Notes: generated from the sequence alone by a model not told the origin. A stretch of 64,000 bases of DNA from Streptomyces sp. NBC_01723 (GCF_036246005.1 NZ_CP109171.1:6436001-6500000); one strand, 5' to 3'. Positions 1 to 9,684 are shown, numbered from the stretch's first letter. Program-made: numbers and translations.

Positions 1-13
1 GCTGGAGTACTGA
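1..13 (+). CDS. 3' end of an upstream gene, probably the partner sugar permease
   Basis: The first 13 bases read Leu-Glu-Tyr-stop and end three bases before the ATG of the next permease gene. In sugar ABC operons the first permease normally precedes the MalG-type one directly, so this is probably its last codons. Too little is present to identify the gene. Confidence 0.35.
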
Positions 14-16
14 GCA

Positions 17-940
17 ATGAAGACGACCGAGACCCCCGCCCCCGTGCCGGCCGAGTCCGGCGCGCCCGTCCTGAAGACCGAGGCCGCGCCCGGCGGACTC
101 CGCAAGGGGAAGAAGGAGGGCACCGCCCTCAACGTCTTCTCCCACGGCGTCCTGGTCATCTGGGCGATCATGGTCGGCATGCCGCTGGTGTGGGCGGTGA
201 TGACGTCCTTCAAGGACGACGCCTCCATCTTCGGCTCGCCCTGGTCGCTGCCCACCAAGCTGAACTTCGACAACTGGTCGCGGGCCTGGTCCCAGGCGCA
301 CATGAGCGACTACTTCCTCAACACCGTCATGGTGGTGGGCGGTTCGCTCGTCGGCACCCTCGTGCTGGGCTCCATGGCGGCCTATGTGCTGGCCCGGTTC
401 GACTTCCCGGGCAACCGGTTCATCTATTACTTGTTCATCGGCGGCATGAGCTTCCCGATCATGCTCGCGCTGGTCCCGCTGTTCTACGTCGTGGACAACA
501 TGGGCCTGCTGAACACCATCCACGGGCTGATCCTGGTCTACATCGCCTACTCGCTGCCCTTCACGGTGTTCTTCCTGACCGCCTTCTTCCGGACCCTGCC
601 CAGCTCGGTGGCGGAGGCGGCGTTCGTGGACGGGGCCTCGCACACCAGGACGTTCTTCCAGGTCATGCTGCCGATGGCCAAGCCCGGCCTGATCAGCGTG
701 GGGATCTTCAACTTCCTGGGCCAGTGGAACCAGTACATGCTGCCGACCGTGCTCAACACGGACCCGGACAAGCACGTCCTCACCCAGGGCCTGGTGCAGC
801 TCGCGGTCAGCCAGGGGTACAAGGGCGACTGGTCGGGCCTGTTCGCGGGACTGGTGATGGCCATGCTGCCGGTGCTGGCGGCCTACATCATCTTCCAGCG
901 CCAGGTGGTCCAGGGACTCACCGCGGGCGCCTTGAAATAG
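17..940 (+). CDS. Carbohydrate ABC transporter permease, MalG family
   Basis: Inner-membrane permease of a CUT1-type sugar importer, 307 residues. It has a cytoplasmic N-terminal tail of about 40 residues and then six predicted membrane helices. The EAA loop near residues 200-225 (EAAFVDGASHTRTFFQVMLP) contacts the ATPase. The start is ATG with GGAG nine bases upstream, three bases after the preceding stop, so it is the last gene of an operon that begins outside the window. No ATPase follows, which is normal in Streptomyces, where the shared ATPase MsiK serves many such systems. Substrate cannot be read from the permease. From synteny it could be the NgcG-like permease next to rok7B7. Confidence 0.9.
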   Translation: MKTTETPAPVPAESGAPVLKTEAAPGGLRKGKKEGTALNVFSHGVLVIWAIMVGMPLVWAVMTSFKDDASIFGSPWSLPTKLNFDNWSRAWSQAHMSDYFLNTVMVVGGSLVGTLVLGSMAAYVLARFDFPGNRFIYYLFIGGMSFPIMLALVPLFYVVDNMGLLNTIHGLILVYIAYSLPFTVFFLTAFFRTLPSSVAEAAFVDGASHTRTFFQVMLPMAKPGLISVGIFNFLGQWNQYMLPTVLNTDPDKHVLTQGLVQLAVSQGYKGDWSGLFAGLVMAMLPVLAAYIIFQRQVVQGLTAGALK

Positions 941-965
941 CGCCCCGGCGCTCGCCGGCGTGCTC

Positions 966-1002
966 GCGCGTGCCGCTCCCGAAGGCCGGGGGCGGCACGC
1001 GC
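966..1002 (+). terminator. Rho-independent-type hairpin after the permease operon
   Basis: Perfect 11-bp inverted repeat GCGCGTGCCGC / GCGGCACGCGC with a 15-base loop, starting 26 bases after the permease stop. There is no T-tract, as usual in Streptomyces. Confidence 0.75.
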
Positions 1003-1144
1003 GTGTGTGCGGCCACGCACCCGTGGGGGGCCCTGATGCGGTTCAACCTCTTGACGGGAGGCGACCCGAACGGCTCAGCTTAGAGTTCACTAGTTGGACA
1101 TGGACGGGGCCTCATCGAAGCGGCCCCGCGCGCAGGAGGTCGTC

Positions 1145-2356
1145 GTGGAGACTCCGGGGTCGCAGTCGTCGCTGCACCGAGCCAACCTGGAACGGGTCGT
1201 ACGAGCGGTACGGCTCGCCGGTTCGCTCACGCAGGCGGAGATCGCGAGGACGACGGGCCTGTCCGCGGCGACCGTCTCGAACATCGTCCGGGAGCTGAGG
1301 GAGGGCGGGACCGTCGAGGTCACGCCCACGTCGGCGGGCGGCAGGCGGGCCCGCAGCGTCTCGCTGAGCGGGGACGCCGGCATCGTCATCGGTGTGGACT
1401 TCGGCCACACCCACCTGCGCGTCGCGATCGGGAACCTGGCCCATCAGGTCCTCGCCGAGGAGGCCGAGCCACTGGACGTGGACGCCTCCTCGGACCAGGG
1501 CTTCGACCGGGCGGAACAGCTGGTCAGCCGGTTGGTCGCGGCCACCGGCGTCGACCGCTCCAAGATCGCCGGAGTGGGTCTCGGCGTGCCCGGCCCGATC
1601 GACGTGGAGTCCGGGACGCTGGGCTCGACCGCCATTCTGCCCGGCTGGGGCGGCACCCGGCCCGCCGAGGAGCTGCGGGGGCGGCTCGGCGTGCCGGTGC
1701 ACGTGGACAACGACGCCAACCTCGGCGCCCTGGGGGAGCTGGTCTGGGGGAGTGGCCGGGGGGTGCGGGACCTGGCCTACATCAAGGTCGCCAGCGGTGT
1801 CGGCGCGGGCCTGGTCATCAACGGGAAGATCTACCGTGGACCGGGCGGCACAGCGGGAGAAATCGGGCATATCACCCTCGACGAGGCGGGCCCCGTCTGC
1901 CGTTGCGGAAACCGGGGTTGCCTGGAGACCTTCGCGGCAGCACGCTATGTGCTTCCGCTCCTCCAGCCCGGCCACGGCACCGATCTGACGATGGAGGGCG
2001 TCGTGCGGCTGGCACGGGACGGTGACCCGGGCTGCCGTCGGGTGATCGCCGACGTCGGCCGCCACATCGGCAGTGGAGTCGCCAACCTCTGCAACCTGCT
2101 CAATCCGAGCCGGGTCGTCCTCGGCGGCGATCTCGCCGAGGCGGGTGAGCTGGTGCTCGGCCCGATAAGGGAGTCCGTCGGGCGGTACGCCATCCCCAGC
2201 GCGGCGCGTCAACTCTCGGTGCTTCCCGGGGCACTTGGGGGCCGTGCGGAGGTGCTCGGGGCCCTCGCCCTCGCGCTCAGTGAAATGGGTGATTCGACCC
2301 TTTTGGACGGAAGTGCGACCGGCGCTCTGCCGACGGCCACGCCTGCCTTCACTTAG
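1145..2356 (+). CDS. rok7B7: ROK-family transcriptional regulator Rok7B7
   Basis: DNA-binding sugar-responsive regulator, 403 residues. It has an N-terminal MarR-like helix-turn-helix (about residues 20-65, with LTQAEIARTTGLSAATVSNI) followed by a glucokinase-fold ROK domain. The ROK signature is present: GVGLGVPGPID, DNDAN, GEIGH and the zinc-binding cluster CRCGNRGC near residues 252-259. I chose GTG 1145 because AGGAGG ends five bases before it; an ATG 51 bases upstream in frame lacks a good site. It stands directly upstream of xylFGH on the same strand. In S. coelicolor Rok7B7 is reported to control this transporter, carbon catabolite repression and antibiotic production. The identification rests on family motifs and neighbourhood. 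Confidence 0.9.
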   Translation: METPGSQSSLHRANLERVVRAVRLAGSLTQAEIARTTGLSAATVSNIVRELREGGTVEVTPTSAGGRRARSVSLSGDAGIVIGVDFGHTHLRVAIGNLAHQVLAEEAEPLDVDASSDQGFDRAEQLVSRLVAATGVDRSKIAGVGLGVPGPIDVESGTLGSTAILPGWGGTRPAEELRGRLGVPVHVDNDANLGALGELVWGSGRGVRDLAYIKVASGVGAGLVINGKIYRGPGGTAGEIGHITLDEAGPVCRCGNRGCLETFAAARYVLPLLQPGHGTDLTMEGVVRLARDGDPGCRRVIADVGRHIGSGVANLCNLLNPSRVVLGGDLAEAGELVLGPIRESVGRYAIPSAARQLSVLPGALGGRAEVLGALALALSEMGDSTLLDGSATGALPTATPAFT

Positions 2357-2477
2357 AGCACGGATGGCACCGTTGTCATCTCGTTAAGGATTTACTTCTT
2401 GACGTCGTACGCGCGGCCGAGTTGACTTCCAGCCACCTCGGCCGCAACGACGCGGCCTCGTCAGGGAGGTTTGTGAA

Positions 2478-3590
2478 GTGAACACGCGTATGCGTCGTGC
2501 CGCCTTTGCCGTCGCCGCCGGCGCCATGGTCGTCTCGCTTGCTGCCTGTGGCAGCGCCGCGGAGTCCGACAACAACGACTCGTCCGACTCGGCCGCGAAG
2601 AAGGGCGACGACATCAAGGTCGGTCTCCTGCTTCCGGAGAACCAGACCGCTCGCTACGAGAAGTTCGACAAGCCCATGATCGAGAAGAAGGTCAAGGAGC
2701 TCACGAACAACAAGGGCGAGGTCGTCTACGCCAACGCCAAGCAGGACGCCAGCCTGCAGAACCAGCAGGTCGACACGATGGTGACCAACAAGGTCGACGT
2801 GCTGATCCTGGACGCGGTGGACTACAAGGCCATCGCCGGCTCGGTGAAGAAGGCCAAGGACGCCGGCATCAAGGTCGTCGCCTTCGACCGCCTGGCCGAG
2901 GGCCCGATCGACGCCTACACCTCGTTCGACAACGTCACCGTCGGCAAGACGCAGGGCGAGGCGCTGCTGAAGGCGCTGGGCGACAAGGCCAAGGACAGCC
3001 AGGTCGTCATGATGAACGGCTCGTCCACCGACCCGAACGCCGCCCAGTTCAAGGAGGGCGCCCACGCCGCCCTCGACGGCAAGGTGAAGGTCGGTCGCGA
3101 GTACGACACCAAGGAGTGGAAGCCGGAGAACGCCAACGCCAACATGGAGGGCGCCATCTCCGCCCTCGGCAAGGACAAGATCGCCGGCGTCTACTCCGCC
3201 AACGACGGCATGGCGGGCGGCATCATCACCGCCCTGAAGGCCGCCGGCATCGCCGACATCCCGGTCACCGGCCAGGACGCCGAACTCGCGGGTGTGCAGC
3301 GCATCGTCACCGGTGAGCAGTACATGAGCGTCTTCAAGTCCTACCCGAAGGAGGCCGAGGTCGCGGCCGAGATGGCCGTGAAGCTGGCCAAGGGCGAGTC
3401 GCTCGACTCCATCGCCAACGACAAGGTCGACAGCGAGTCCGCCAAGGACGTCCCCGCGGTCATCGTCCCGGTCGTCTCGCTGACCAAGGACAACATCAAG
3501 GACACCGTCATCAAGGACGGCTTCTACACGATCGACGAGATCTGCGCGGGCAAGTACAAGGCCGCCTGCGACAAGATCGGTCTGAAGTAA
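2478..3590 (+). CDS. xylF: XylF-type sugar-binding lipoprotein
   Basis: Extracellular substrate-binding protein of a CUT2-type pentose importer, 370 residues. It has a lipoprotein signal peptide with lipobox LAAC (Cys24), an acidic serine-rich linker, and then a periplasmic-binding type I fold starting at IKVGLLLPENQTARYEKFD. Motifs such as DAVDYKAIAGSVKKAKDAGI and AFDRLAEGPIDAYTSFDN are typical of D-xylose-binding proteins. GTG start with GGGAGG eight bases upstream. Codons are strongly biased to Lys AAG and GAC/GAG, as in highly expressed genes. It is followed by an intercistronic hairpin and by xylG and xylH. The 121-base gap after rok7B7 probably carries its own promoter, which I could not resolve. 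Confidence 0.92.
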   Translation: MNTRMRRAAFAVAAGAMVVSLAACGSAAESDNNDSSDSAAKKGDDIKVGLLLPENQTARYEKFDKPMIEKKVKELTNNKGEVVYANAKQDASLQNQQVDTMVTNKVDVLILDAVDYKAIAGSVKKAKDAGIKVVAFDRLAEGPIDAYTSFDNVTVGKTQGEALLKALGDKAKDSQVVMMNGSSTDPNAAQFKEGAHAALDGKVKVGREYDTKEWKPENANANMEGAISALGKDKIAGVYSANDGMAGGIITALKAAGIADIPVTGQDAELAGVQRIVTGEQYMSVFKSYPKEAEVAAEMAVKLAKGESLDSIANDKVDSESAKDVPAVIVPVVSLTKDNIKDTVIKDGFYTIDEICAGKYKAACDKIGLK

Positions 3591-3645
3591 GCGGAACCCG
3601 CGTCCCGAGCTGACTGAGCCGCCCGGGACCGTCCGCCTCAGCTCC

Positions 3646-3693
3646 TCCGGCGCCCCGCACTCATCAGCCCCGCAAGCTACGCGGGGCGCCGGA
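3646..3693 (+). terminator. Strong intercistronic hairpin between xylF and xylG
   Basis: A perfect 13-bp stem, TCCGGCGCCCCGC / GCGGGGCGCCGGA, lies 56 bases after the xylF stop. In binding-protein operons such hairpins partly terminate or protect the 5' message, giving more binding protein than membrane components. Confidence 0.7.
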
Positions 3694-3759
3694 CGGACCC
3701 TCCCCCCAACCTTTCTGCACAACCTCCCGCCGGGTCAGGCGGCGAAGGAGATGGTTCAC

Positions 3760-4542
3760 GTGTCCGCTACGCCCGTGCTGGCGTTGCGCGGGGTCTCCAA
3801 GCGATTCGGTGCCGTCCAGGCGCTCACCGACGTAGAGCTTGAGGTCCACGCCGGTGAGGTGGTCGCCCTGGTGGGCGACAACGGCGCCGGAAAGTCCACG
3901 CTGGTCAAGACGATCGCCGGCGTGCACCCCATCGATGAGGGCGCCATCGAGTGGGACGGCAGGTCCGTCTCGATCAACAGGCCGCACGACGCCCAGAACC
4001 TCGGCATCGCGACCGTCTACCAGGACCTCGCGCTGTGCGACAACATCGACGTCGTCGGCAACCTCTACCTGGGCCGGGAGCTGCGCAAGCGCGGCGTCCT
4101 GGACGAGGTGGAGATGGAGCGCCGCTCCCGCGAGCTGCTGGACACGCTGTCCATCCGCATCCCCAGCGTGCGCATCCCGATCGCCTCGCTCTCCGGCGGT
4201 CAGCGCCAGGTCGTGGCGATCGCCCGCTCCATGCTCGGCGAGCCGAAGCTGGTCATCCTGGACGAGCCCACCGCCGCCCTCGGCGTCGAGCAGACCGCCC
4301 AGGTCCTCGACCTCGTCGAGCGGCTGCGCGAGCGCGGCCACGCGGTCATCCTCATCAGCCACAACATGGCCGACGTCAAGGCGGTCGCCGACAAGGTCGC
4401 CGTCCTGCGCCTCGGGCGCAACAACGGCATCTTCGAGGTCAAGTCGACCTCCCAGGAAGAGATCATCTCCGCCATCACGGGCGCCACGGAGAACGCCGTG
4501 ACCCGTCGTGCGGCGCGCACCAATGGGGAGATCAAGAAGTGA
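3760..4542 (+). CDS. xylG: XylG-type sugar ABC transporter ATPase (single domain)
   Basis: Cytoplasmic ATPase energising the XylFH importer. It has Walker A GDNGAGKST, signature LSGGQRQVV, Walker B LVILDEPTAAL and an H-loop in LISHNMADVK. It is about 260 residues and carries one ABC domain, whereas E. coli XylG is a fused tandem of about 500 residues, so it must act as a homodimer. I chose GTG 3760 because AAGGAG lies nine bases upstream; the in-frame ATG 3751 directly abuts that site and could not use it. Its stop overlaps the xylH start by four bases (GTGA), so the two are translationally coupled. Confidence 0.88.
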   Translation: MSATPVLALRGVSKRFGAVQALTDVELEVHAGEVVALVGDNGAGKSTLVKTIAGVHPIDEGAIEWDGRSVSINRPHDAQNLGIATVYQDLALCDNIDVVGNLYLGRELRKRGVLDEVEMERRSRELLDTLSIRIPSVRIPIASLSGGQRQVVAIARSMLGEPKLVILDEPTAALGVEQTAQVLDLVERLRERGHAVILISHNMADVKAVADKVAVLRLGRNNGIFEVKSTSQEEIISAITGATENAVTRRAARTNGEIKK

Positions 4543-5831
4543 GCATCGACAAGACCTCCACGGCCGCCGAGGAGAGCTCGGTGGAGAACACCGACGCGGC
4601 CCCCGCCGCGGTCGCCGCGGTCGACCCCCGGCTGCTGGTGCGCGAGCAGGGCTTCGCCGGCTACCTCGGCGAGTTCAAGCGGAAGATGAAGGCCGGTGAC
4701 CTCGGGTCCATCCCGGTCGTCGTGGGCCTGCTGGTCATCTGGGCCATCTTCACCAGCCTGAACTCCAACTTCCTCACCGCCGGCAACTTCTCCGACATGT
4801 CGGTCGCCATGGTCGGCACCGGCATGATCGCCGTCGGTATCGTCTTCGTCCTGCTGCTCGGCGAGATCGACCTGTCGGTCGGCTCGGTCAGCGGTGTCGC
4901 GGGCGCCACCTTCGCGGTGCTCAGCGTCACGCACGGGATGAACGAGATACTCGCCCTGGTGCTGGCGATCCTCACCGGAACCGCGGCCGGCGCCATCCAC
5001 GGCTTCGTCTTCGCCCGCATCGGCGTCCCGGCCTTCGCCGTCACCCTGGCCGGCCTGCTGTTCTGGCAGGGCTTCATGCTGCAGATCCTCGGCAGCAACG
5101 GCACGATCAACCTCGACTCCGAGGGCGTGGTCGTCAAGCTGACCAGCTACTACTTCAGCGACGTGGCCGCCGCCTACGGTCTGGCGATCGTCGTCACCGC
5201 CGGGTACTTCCTCAGCGCGTTCTTCGACAACCGCCGCCGGGACGCCGCCGGTGTGCCGTCCCGTCCGCTGAACGAGATCATCGTGCGCACGGTGCTTCTC
5301 GCCGTGCTGGCCTTCGCCGTGGCGATCGTCTTCAACCAGTACAAGGGCCTGCCGCTGGCCGTCGTGATCTTCCTGGGCTTCCTGCTGCTCACGGACTTCG
5401 TCCTGCGCCGCACCGCCTACGGCCGGAAGATCTTCGCGCTCGGCGGCAGCGTCGAGGCGTCCCGCCGGGCCGGCATCAACGTCGAGCTGATCCGGATCTC
5501 GGTCTTCGCGATCGCGGGCACCTTCGCCGCGATCGGCGGCCTCTTCGTGGCCTCGAAGATCGCCTCCGCCAACCAGGGCGCGGGCACCGGTGAGTTCCTG
5601 ATGAACGTCATCGCCGCGGCCGTCATCGGCGGCACGTCCCTCTTCGGCGGCCGCGGCCGCACCTGGGACGCGCTGCTCGGTGTGATGGTCATCGTCTCCA
5701 TTCAGTACGGCCTCGCCCTGGAGGGCATCGCCTCGCCGGTCCAGTACATGATCACCGGTGGCGTGCTGCTGGCGACCGTCGTCATCGACGCGGTCACCCG
5801 CAAGACCCAGAAGACGGCCGGCCGCGCGTAG
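4539..5831 (+). CDS. xylH: XylH-type sugar ABC transporter permease
   Basis: Membrane permease of the same importer, 430 residues with about ten hydrophobic helices. It has the BPD_transp_2 family pattern GEIDLSVGSVSG and GRKIFALGGSVEASRRAGINV. The N-terminal 60 residues are a hydrophilic Ala/Glu-rich tail. The GTG start overlaps the xylG stop (GTGA) and has GGGGAG about nine bases upstream. Last gene of the operon; a GC-rich hairpin follows 42 bases downstream. Likely co-regulated with xylF by Rok7B7. Confidence 0.9.
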   Translation: MSIDKTSTAAEESSVENTDAAPAAVAAVDPRLLVREQGFAGYLGEFKRKMKAGDLGSIPVVVGLLVIWAIFTSLNSNFLTAGNFSDMSVAMVGTGMIAVGIVFVLLLGEIDLSVGSVSGVAGATFAVLSVTHGMNEILALVLAILTGTAAGAIHGFVFARIGVPAFAVTLAGLLFWQGFMLQILGSNGTINLDSEGVVVKLTSYYFSDVAAAYGLAIVVTAGYFLSAFFDNRRRDAAGVPSRPLNEIIVRTVLLAVLAFAVAIVFNQYKGLPLAVVIFLGFLLLTDFVLRRTAYGRKIFALGGSVEASRRAGINVELIRISVFAIAGTFAAIGGLFVASKIASANQGAGTGEFLMNVIAAAVIGGTSLFGGRGRTWDALLGVMVIVSIQYGLALEGIASPVQYMITGGVLLATVVIDAVTRKTQKTAGRA

Positions 5832-5873
5832 CGGCGCCACACAGGCCCCTGGCGCGGCCAGTACGGCCGACGA

Positions 5874-5912
5874 CCGCCCGCCCGCCCGGCTGAGCCCCGG
5901 GAGGGCGGGCGG
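5874..5912 (+). terminator. Terminator hairpin after xylFGH
   Basis: Perfect 10-bp arms CCGCCCGCCC / GGGCGGGCGG around a 19-base loop that itself can pair, placed between xylH and dxs. Confidence 0.75.
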
Positions 5913-6032
5913 ACCGTTGTGCCGTGGCGTTCGGGGGACGGTGCGCGTCGGCCGCCGCCGGCGGGGCAGTCGTAGAACGGTCCGCCGCTGGGTAAGGCCG
6001 AACGCGTGACGTACGACGCACCGCCCGGACAC

Positions 6033-6058
6033 GTTCCGCCACGGCGGAACATTAGACT
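6033..6058 (+). promoter_or_regulatory. Candidate dxs promoter with a perfect palindrome
   Basis: GTTCCGCC-AC-GGCGGAAC (6033-6050) is a perfect 8+2+8 inverted repeat. It is followed at once by ATTAGACT, whose TAGACT (6053-6058) fits a -10 hexamer. The palindrome therefore occupies the -35/spacer region, where a repressor would block RNA polymerase. About 40 bases of leader precede the dxs ribosome site. I do not recognise the cognate regulator. Confidence 0.5.
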
Positions 6059-6098
6059 CGGGCAGGCCCGGCAACAGCTCTACTGCAAGGAGGCACGG

Positions 6099-8027
6099 GT
6101 GCCGCTGCTGACCCGCATCACGGGACCGCGCGATCTGGACCGGCTCAGCCTGGAAGAGCTGGGCGGCCTGGCAGAGGAGATCCGCACCTTCCTGGTCGAC
6201 GCCGTGTCCAAGACCGGCGGCCACCTCGGCCCCAACCTCGGCGTGGTGGAACTCACCCTCGCCCTGCACCGCGTCTTCGACTCCCCGAAGGACAAGGTGC
6301 TCTGGGACACGGGCCACCAGTCCTACGTGCACAAGCTGCTCACCGGCCGCCAGGACTTCTCCAGGCTGAAGATGAAGGGCGGCCTGTCCGGCTACCCCGC
6401 GCAGGCCGAGTCCGAGCACGACGTCATCGAGAACAGCCACGCCTCCACGGTCCTCGGCTGGGCCGACGGCATCGCCAAGGCCAACCAGGTCCTCGACCGC
6501 GACGACCACGTGGTCGCCGTCATCGGCGACGGCGCGCTCACCGGCGGCATGGCCTGGGAGGCGCTGAACAACATCGCCGCCGCCAAGGACCGCCCCCTCG
6601 TCATCGTCGTCAACGACAACGAGCGCTCCTACGCGCCCACCATCGGCGGCCTCGCCAACCACCTGGCGACCCTGCGCACCACCGACGGCTACGAGCGCTT
6701 CCTGGCCCGCACCAAGGAGGTCCTGGAGCGCACCCCGGTCGTCGGCCGCCCGCTCTACGACACCCTGCACGGCGCCAAGAAGGGCCTGAAGGACTTCATC
6801 GCCCCGCAGGGCATGTTCGAGGATCTCGGCCTGAAGTACGTCGGCCCGATCGACGGCCACGACCTGGAGGCCCTGGAGTCCGCGCTCACGCGCGCCAAGC
6901 GCTTCGGCGGTCCGGTCATCGTGCACTGCCTCACCGAGAAGGGCCGCGGCTACCAGCCCGCCCTCCAGGACGAGGCCGACCGCTTCCACGCCGTCGGCAA
7001 GATCCACCCCGACACCGGCCTGCCCATCTCCACCTCCGGCGCCGACTGGACCAGCGTCTTCGGTGAAGAGATGGTGAAGATCGGCGAGGAGCGGGAGGAC
7101 GTCGTCGCCATCACGGCCGCCATGCTCCAGCCGGTCGGCCTCGACAAGTTCGCCAAGTCCTTCCCGGACCGCGTCTACGACGTCGGCATCGCCGAGCAGC
7201 ACGGCGCGGTCTCCGCGGCCGGCCTCGCCCACGGCGGGGTGCACCCGGTCTTCGCCGTGTACGCCACCTTCCTCAACCGCGCCTTCGACCAGGTGCTGAT
7301 GGACGTGGCCCTGCACAAGTGCGGCGTCACCTTCGTGCTGGACCGCGCCGGTGTCACCGGCACCGACGGCGCCTCCCACAACGGCATGTGGGACATGTCG
7401 ATCCTCCAGGTCGTCCCCGGCCTGCGGCTGGCCGCCCCGCGCGATGCCGACCAGGTCCGCGCCCAGCTGCGCGAGGCCGTCGAGGTCGACGACGCGCCGA
7501 CCGTGGTCCGTTTCTCCAAGGGCGCCGTCGGCCCCGCCGTACCCGCCGTCGGCCGCGTCGGCGGCATGGACGTGCTGCGCGCCCCGGGCACCGACACCCC
7601 GGACGTCCTGCTGGTCTCCGTCGGCGCGCTCGCGCCGATGTGCCTGGAGGTGGCGGACCTGCTGGACAAGCAGGGCATCTCCACCACCGTGGTCGACCCG
7701 CGCTGGGTCAAGCCCGTCGACGAGGCCATGGCCCCGCTCGCCGAGCGCCACCGCGTGGTCGTCACCGTCGAGGACAACTCGCGCGTCGGCGGTGTCGGCT
7801 CCGCCGTCGCCCAGGCGCTGCGCGACGCGGGCGTGGACGTGCCGCTGCGCGACTTCGGCATCCCGCCGCGCTTCCTCGACCACGCCTCCCGCGCCGAGGT
7901 ACTGGCCGAGATCGGGCTCACCGCGCCCGACATCGCCCGCCAGGTCACCGGCCTGGTCGCCCGGCTCGACGGCCGGTACGACCGCGCGGGCGCCGGGGCG
8001 GACGCCGTGGAGGCGGCCCGCGACTGA
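6099..8027 (+). CDS. dxs: 1-deoxy-D-xylulose-5-phosphate synthase
   Basis: Cytoplasmic thiamine-diphosphate enzyme condensing pyruvate and glyceraldehyde 3-phosphate, the first step of the MEP isoprenoid pathway. At 642 residues it has the family length. It carries the TPP-binding [16 protein letters not shown] segment, the transketolase pyrimidine domain ([30 protein letters not shown]) and the C-terminal transketolase domain. I chose GTG 6099 because AAGGAGG ends five bases before it and the protein then starts like the family; the frame runs open further upstream. It appears to be a single-gene unit with a hairpin on each side. Confidence 0.95.
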   Translation: MPLLTRITGPRDLDRLSLEELGGLAEEIRTFLVDAVSKTGGHLGPNLGVVELTLALHRVFDSPKDKVLWDTGHQSYVHKLLTGRQDFSRLKMKGGLSGYPAQAESEHDVIENSHASTVLGWADGIAKANQVLDRDDHVVAVIGDGALTGGMAWEALNNIAAAKDRPLVIVVNDNERSYAPTIGGLANHLATLRTTDGYERFLARTKEVLERTPVVGRPLYDTLHGAKKGLKDFIAPQGMFEDLGLKYVGPIDGHDLEALESALTRAKRFGGPVIVHCLTEKGRGYQPALQDEADRFHAVGKIHPDTGLPISTSGADWTSVFGEEMVKIGEEREDVVAITAAMLQPVGLDKFAKSFPDRVYDVGIAEQHGAVSAAGLAHGGVHPVFAVYATFLNRAFDQVLMDVALHKCGVTFVLDRAGVTGTDGASHNGMWDMSILQVVPGLRLAAPRDADQVRAQLREAVEVDDAPTVVRFSKGAVGPAVPAVGRVGGMDVLRAPGTDTPDVLLVSVGALAPMCLEVADLLDKQGISTTVVDPRWVKPVDEAMAPLAERHRVVVTVEDNSRVGGVGSAVAQALRDAGVDVPLRDFGIPPRFLDHASRAEVLAEIGLTAPDIARQVTGLVARLDGRYDRAGAGADAVEAARD

Positions 8028-8050
8028 CGGGACGCCAGTGCTGTTGCGCC

Positions 8051-8096
8051 GATGGGCCGGTATCTCCACTCGTTGCGGTGGTGAAACCGGCCCATC
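8051..8096 (+). terminator. Terminator hairpin after dxs
   Basis: Perfect 11-bp arms GATGGGCCGGT / ACCGGCCCATC, with further inner pairing CCAC/GTGG, 24 bases after the dxs stop. Confidence 0.8.
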
Positions 8097-8178
8097 CGCG
8101 TGAATCGGCTCACGCCAGGGCATACGCAGTACGCCCCCCTCTCGATCATGTCGGGGACGACAAGCGTCGGAGGTACGC

Positions 8179-9684
8179 GTGAGCAACAGCAGTCTTTTCA
8201 GGACCAAGAAGATCGAGCAGTCGATCCGGGACACGGAGGAACCGGAGCACGCGCTCAAGAAATCCCTGTCCGCGCTGGACCTGACCGTCTTCGGCGTCGG
8301 TGTCATCATCGGCACCGGCATCTTCGTACTCACCGGCACGGTCGCCAAGAACAACGCCGGGCCCTCCGTGGCCCTGGCCTTCGTGGTCGCCGGTGTGGTG
8401 TGCGGGCTCGCCGCACTCTGCTATGCCGAGTTCGCCTCCACCGTCCCGGTGGCGGGTTCCGCCTACACCTTCTCCTACGCCTCGCTCGGCGAACTGCCGG
8501 CCTGGATCATCGGCTGGGACCTGGTCCTGGAGTTCGCGCTGGGCACGGCGGTGGTGGCCGTCGGCTGGTCGGGGTACATCCGTTCGTTCTTCGACAACGC
8601 CGGCGTGACGTTCCCCGAGACCCTGGGCGGCCGGGACGGGGCCGACGGATTCGGCTTCGACATCCTCGCCGCCGCCCTGGTGCTGGTGCTCACCGGCATC
8701 CTCGTCCTCGGCATGAAGCTCTCGGCGCGGATCACCTCGCTCGTCGTCGCCATCAAGGTGACCGTCGTCCTCATCGTGATCATCGCGGGTGCCTTCTTCA
8801 TCAAGGGTTCCAACTACGACCCCTTCGTCCCGAAGTCGCAGCCGGTGGATGCCGGAGCGGGGCTCGACTCGCCACTGATCCAGCTGATGTTCGGCTGGGC
8901 GCCGGCGAACTTCGGCGTCATGGGCATCTTCACCGCGGCCTCGGTCGTCTTCTTCGCCTTCATCGGCTTCGACATCGTCGCCACGGCCGCCGAGGAGACC
9001 CGCAACCCGCAGCGCGACATGCCCCGCGGCATCCTCGGCTCGCTGTTCATCTGCACCGCCCTCTACGTCGCCGTCTCGATCGTCGTCACCGGCATGCAGC
9101 ACTACAGCGAACTGTCCGTCGACGCCCCGCTCGCCGACGCCTTCAAGTCCACCGGGCACCCGTTCTTCGCCGGCGTGATCAGCTTCGGCGCCGCCGTCGG
9201 CCTGACCACGGTGTGCATGATCCTGCTGCTCGGCCAGACCCGGGTGTTCTTCGCGATGAGCCGCGACGGCCTGCTGCCCCGCTTCTTCTCCCGCGTCCAC
9301 CCGAAGTTCCGGACCCCGTACCGGCCGACCATCCTGCTCGGCGTGATCATCGCCATCGTGGCCGGCTTCACCAGCCTGAGCGAGCTGGCCGAGCTGGTGA
9401 ACATCGGCACGCTGTTCGCGTTCGTCATCGTGGCGATCAGCGTGATCATCCTGCGCCGCACCCGCCCGGACCTGCCGCGCGCCTTCCGCACCCCGCTGGT
9501 GCCGGTGCTGCCGATCGTGTCGGTGGCCGCCTCGCTCTGGCTGATGCTGAACCTGCCGGCCGAGACCTGGGTCCGGTTCGGCATCTGGATGGTCATCGGC
9601 GTCGTCGTGTACTTCCTCTACAGCCGCAACCACAGCCGCCTGGCCCGCGGCGAGGAGACCCCGGCGCCCCCGGCCGGCCAGTAG
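8179..9684 (+). CDS. APC-superfamily amino-acid permease
   Basis: Integral membrane amino-acid transporter of 501 residues with about twelve predicted helices. Helix 1 carries the APC hallmark GVGVIIGTGIFVLTG, and helix 6 has FFAFIGFDIVATAAEETRNPQRDMPRGI. The latter is typical of cationic amino-acid transporters (CAT/YfnA type). GTG start with GGAGG five bases upstream. Monocistronic between two hairpins. The exact amino acid carried cannot be told from sequence. Confidence 0.88.
   Translation: MSNSSLFRTKKIEQSIRDTEEPEHALKKSLSALDLTVFGVGVIIGTGIFVLTGTVAKNNAGPSVALAFVVAGVVCGLAALCYAEFASTVPVAGSAYTFSYASLGELPAWIIGWDLVLEFALGTAVVAVGWSGYIRSFFDNAGVTFPETLGGRDGADGFGFDILAAALVLVLTGILVLGMKLSARITSLVVAIKVTVVLIVIIAGAFFIKGSNYDPFVPKSQPVDAGAGLDSPLIQLMFGWAPANFGVMGIFTAASVVFFAFIGFDIVATAAEETRNPQRDMPRGILGSLFICTALYVAVSIVVTGMQHYSELSVDAPLADAFKSTGHPFFAGVISFGAAVGLTTVCMILLLGQTRVFFAMSRDGLLPRFFSRVHPKFRTPYRPTILLGVIIAIVAGFTSLSELAELVNIGTLFAFVIVAISVIILRRTRPDLPRAFRTPLVPVLPIVSVAASLWLMLNLPAETWVRFGIWMVIGVVVYFLYSRNHSRLARGEETPAPPAGQ

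Noticed and set aside
1051..1086. TTGACG...TAGAGT as a rok7B7 promoter
   Set aside because: The spacing is 24 bases, too long for a standard promoter.
2376..3722. Open frame opposite xylF
   Set aside because: Val/Leu/Asp-rich antisense shadow; xylF has a lipobox, a ribosome site and family motifs.
8051..8096. Hairpin considered as a riboswitch for the amino-acid permease
   Set aside because: A simple perfect stem right after dxs without further conserved structure is better explained as a terminator.
4200..8354. A 1,384-codon open frame on the minus strand opposite xylH and dxs
   Set aside because: It mirrors the codon bias of the real genes, has low-complexity His/Asp/Arg-rich sequence and no motif. 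The plus-strand genes are unmistakable.
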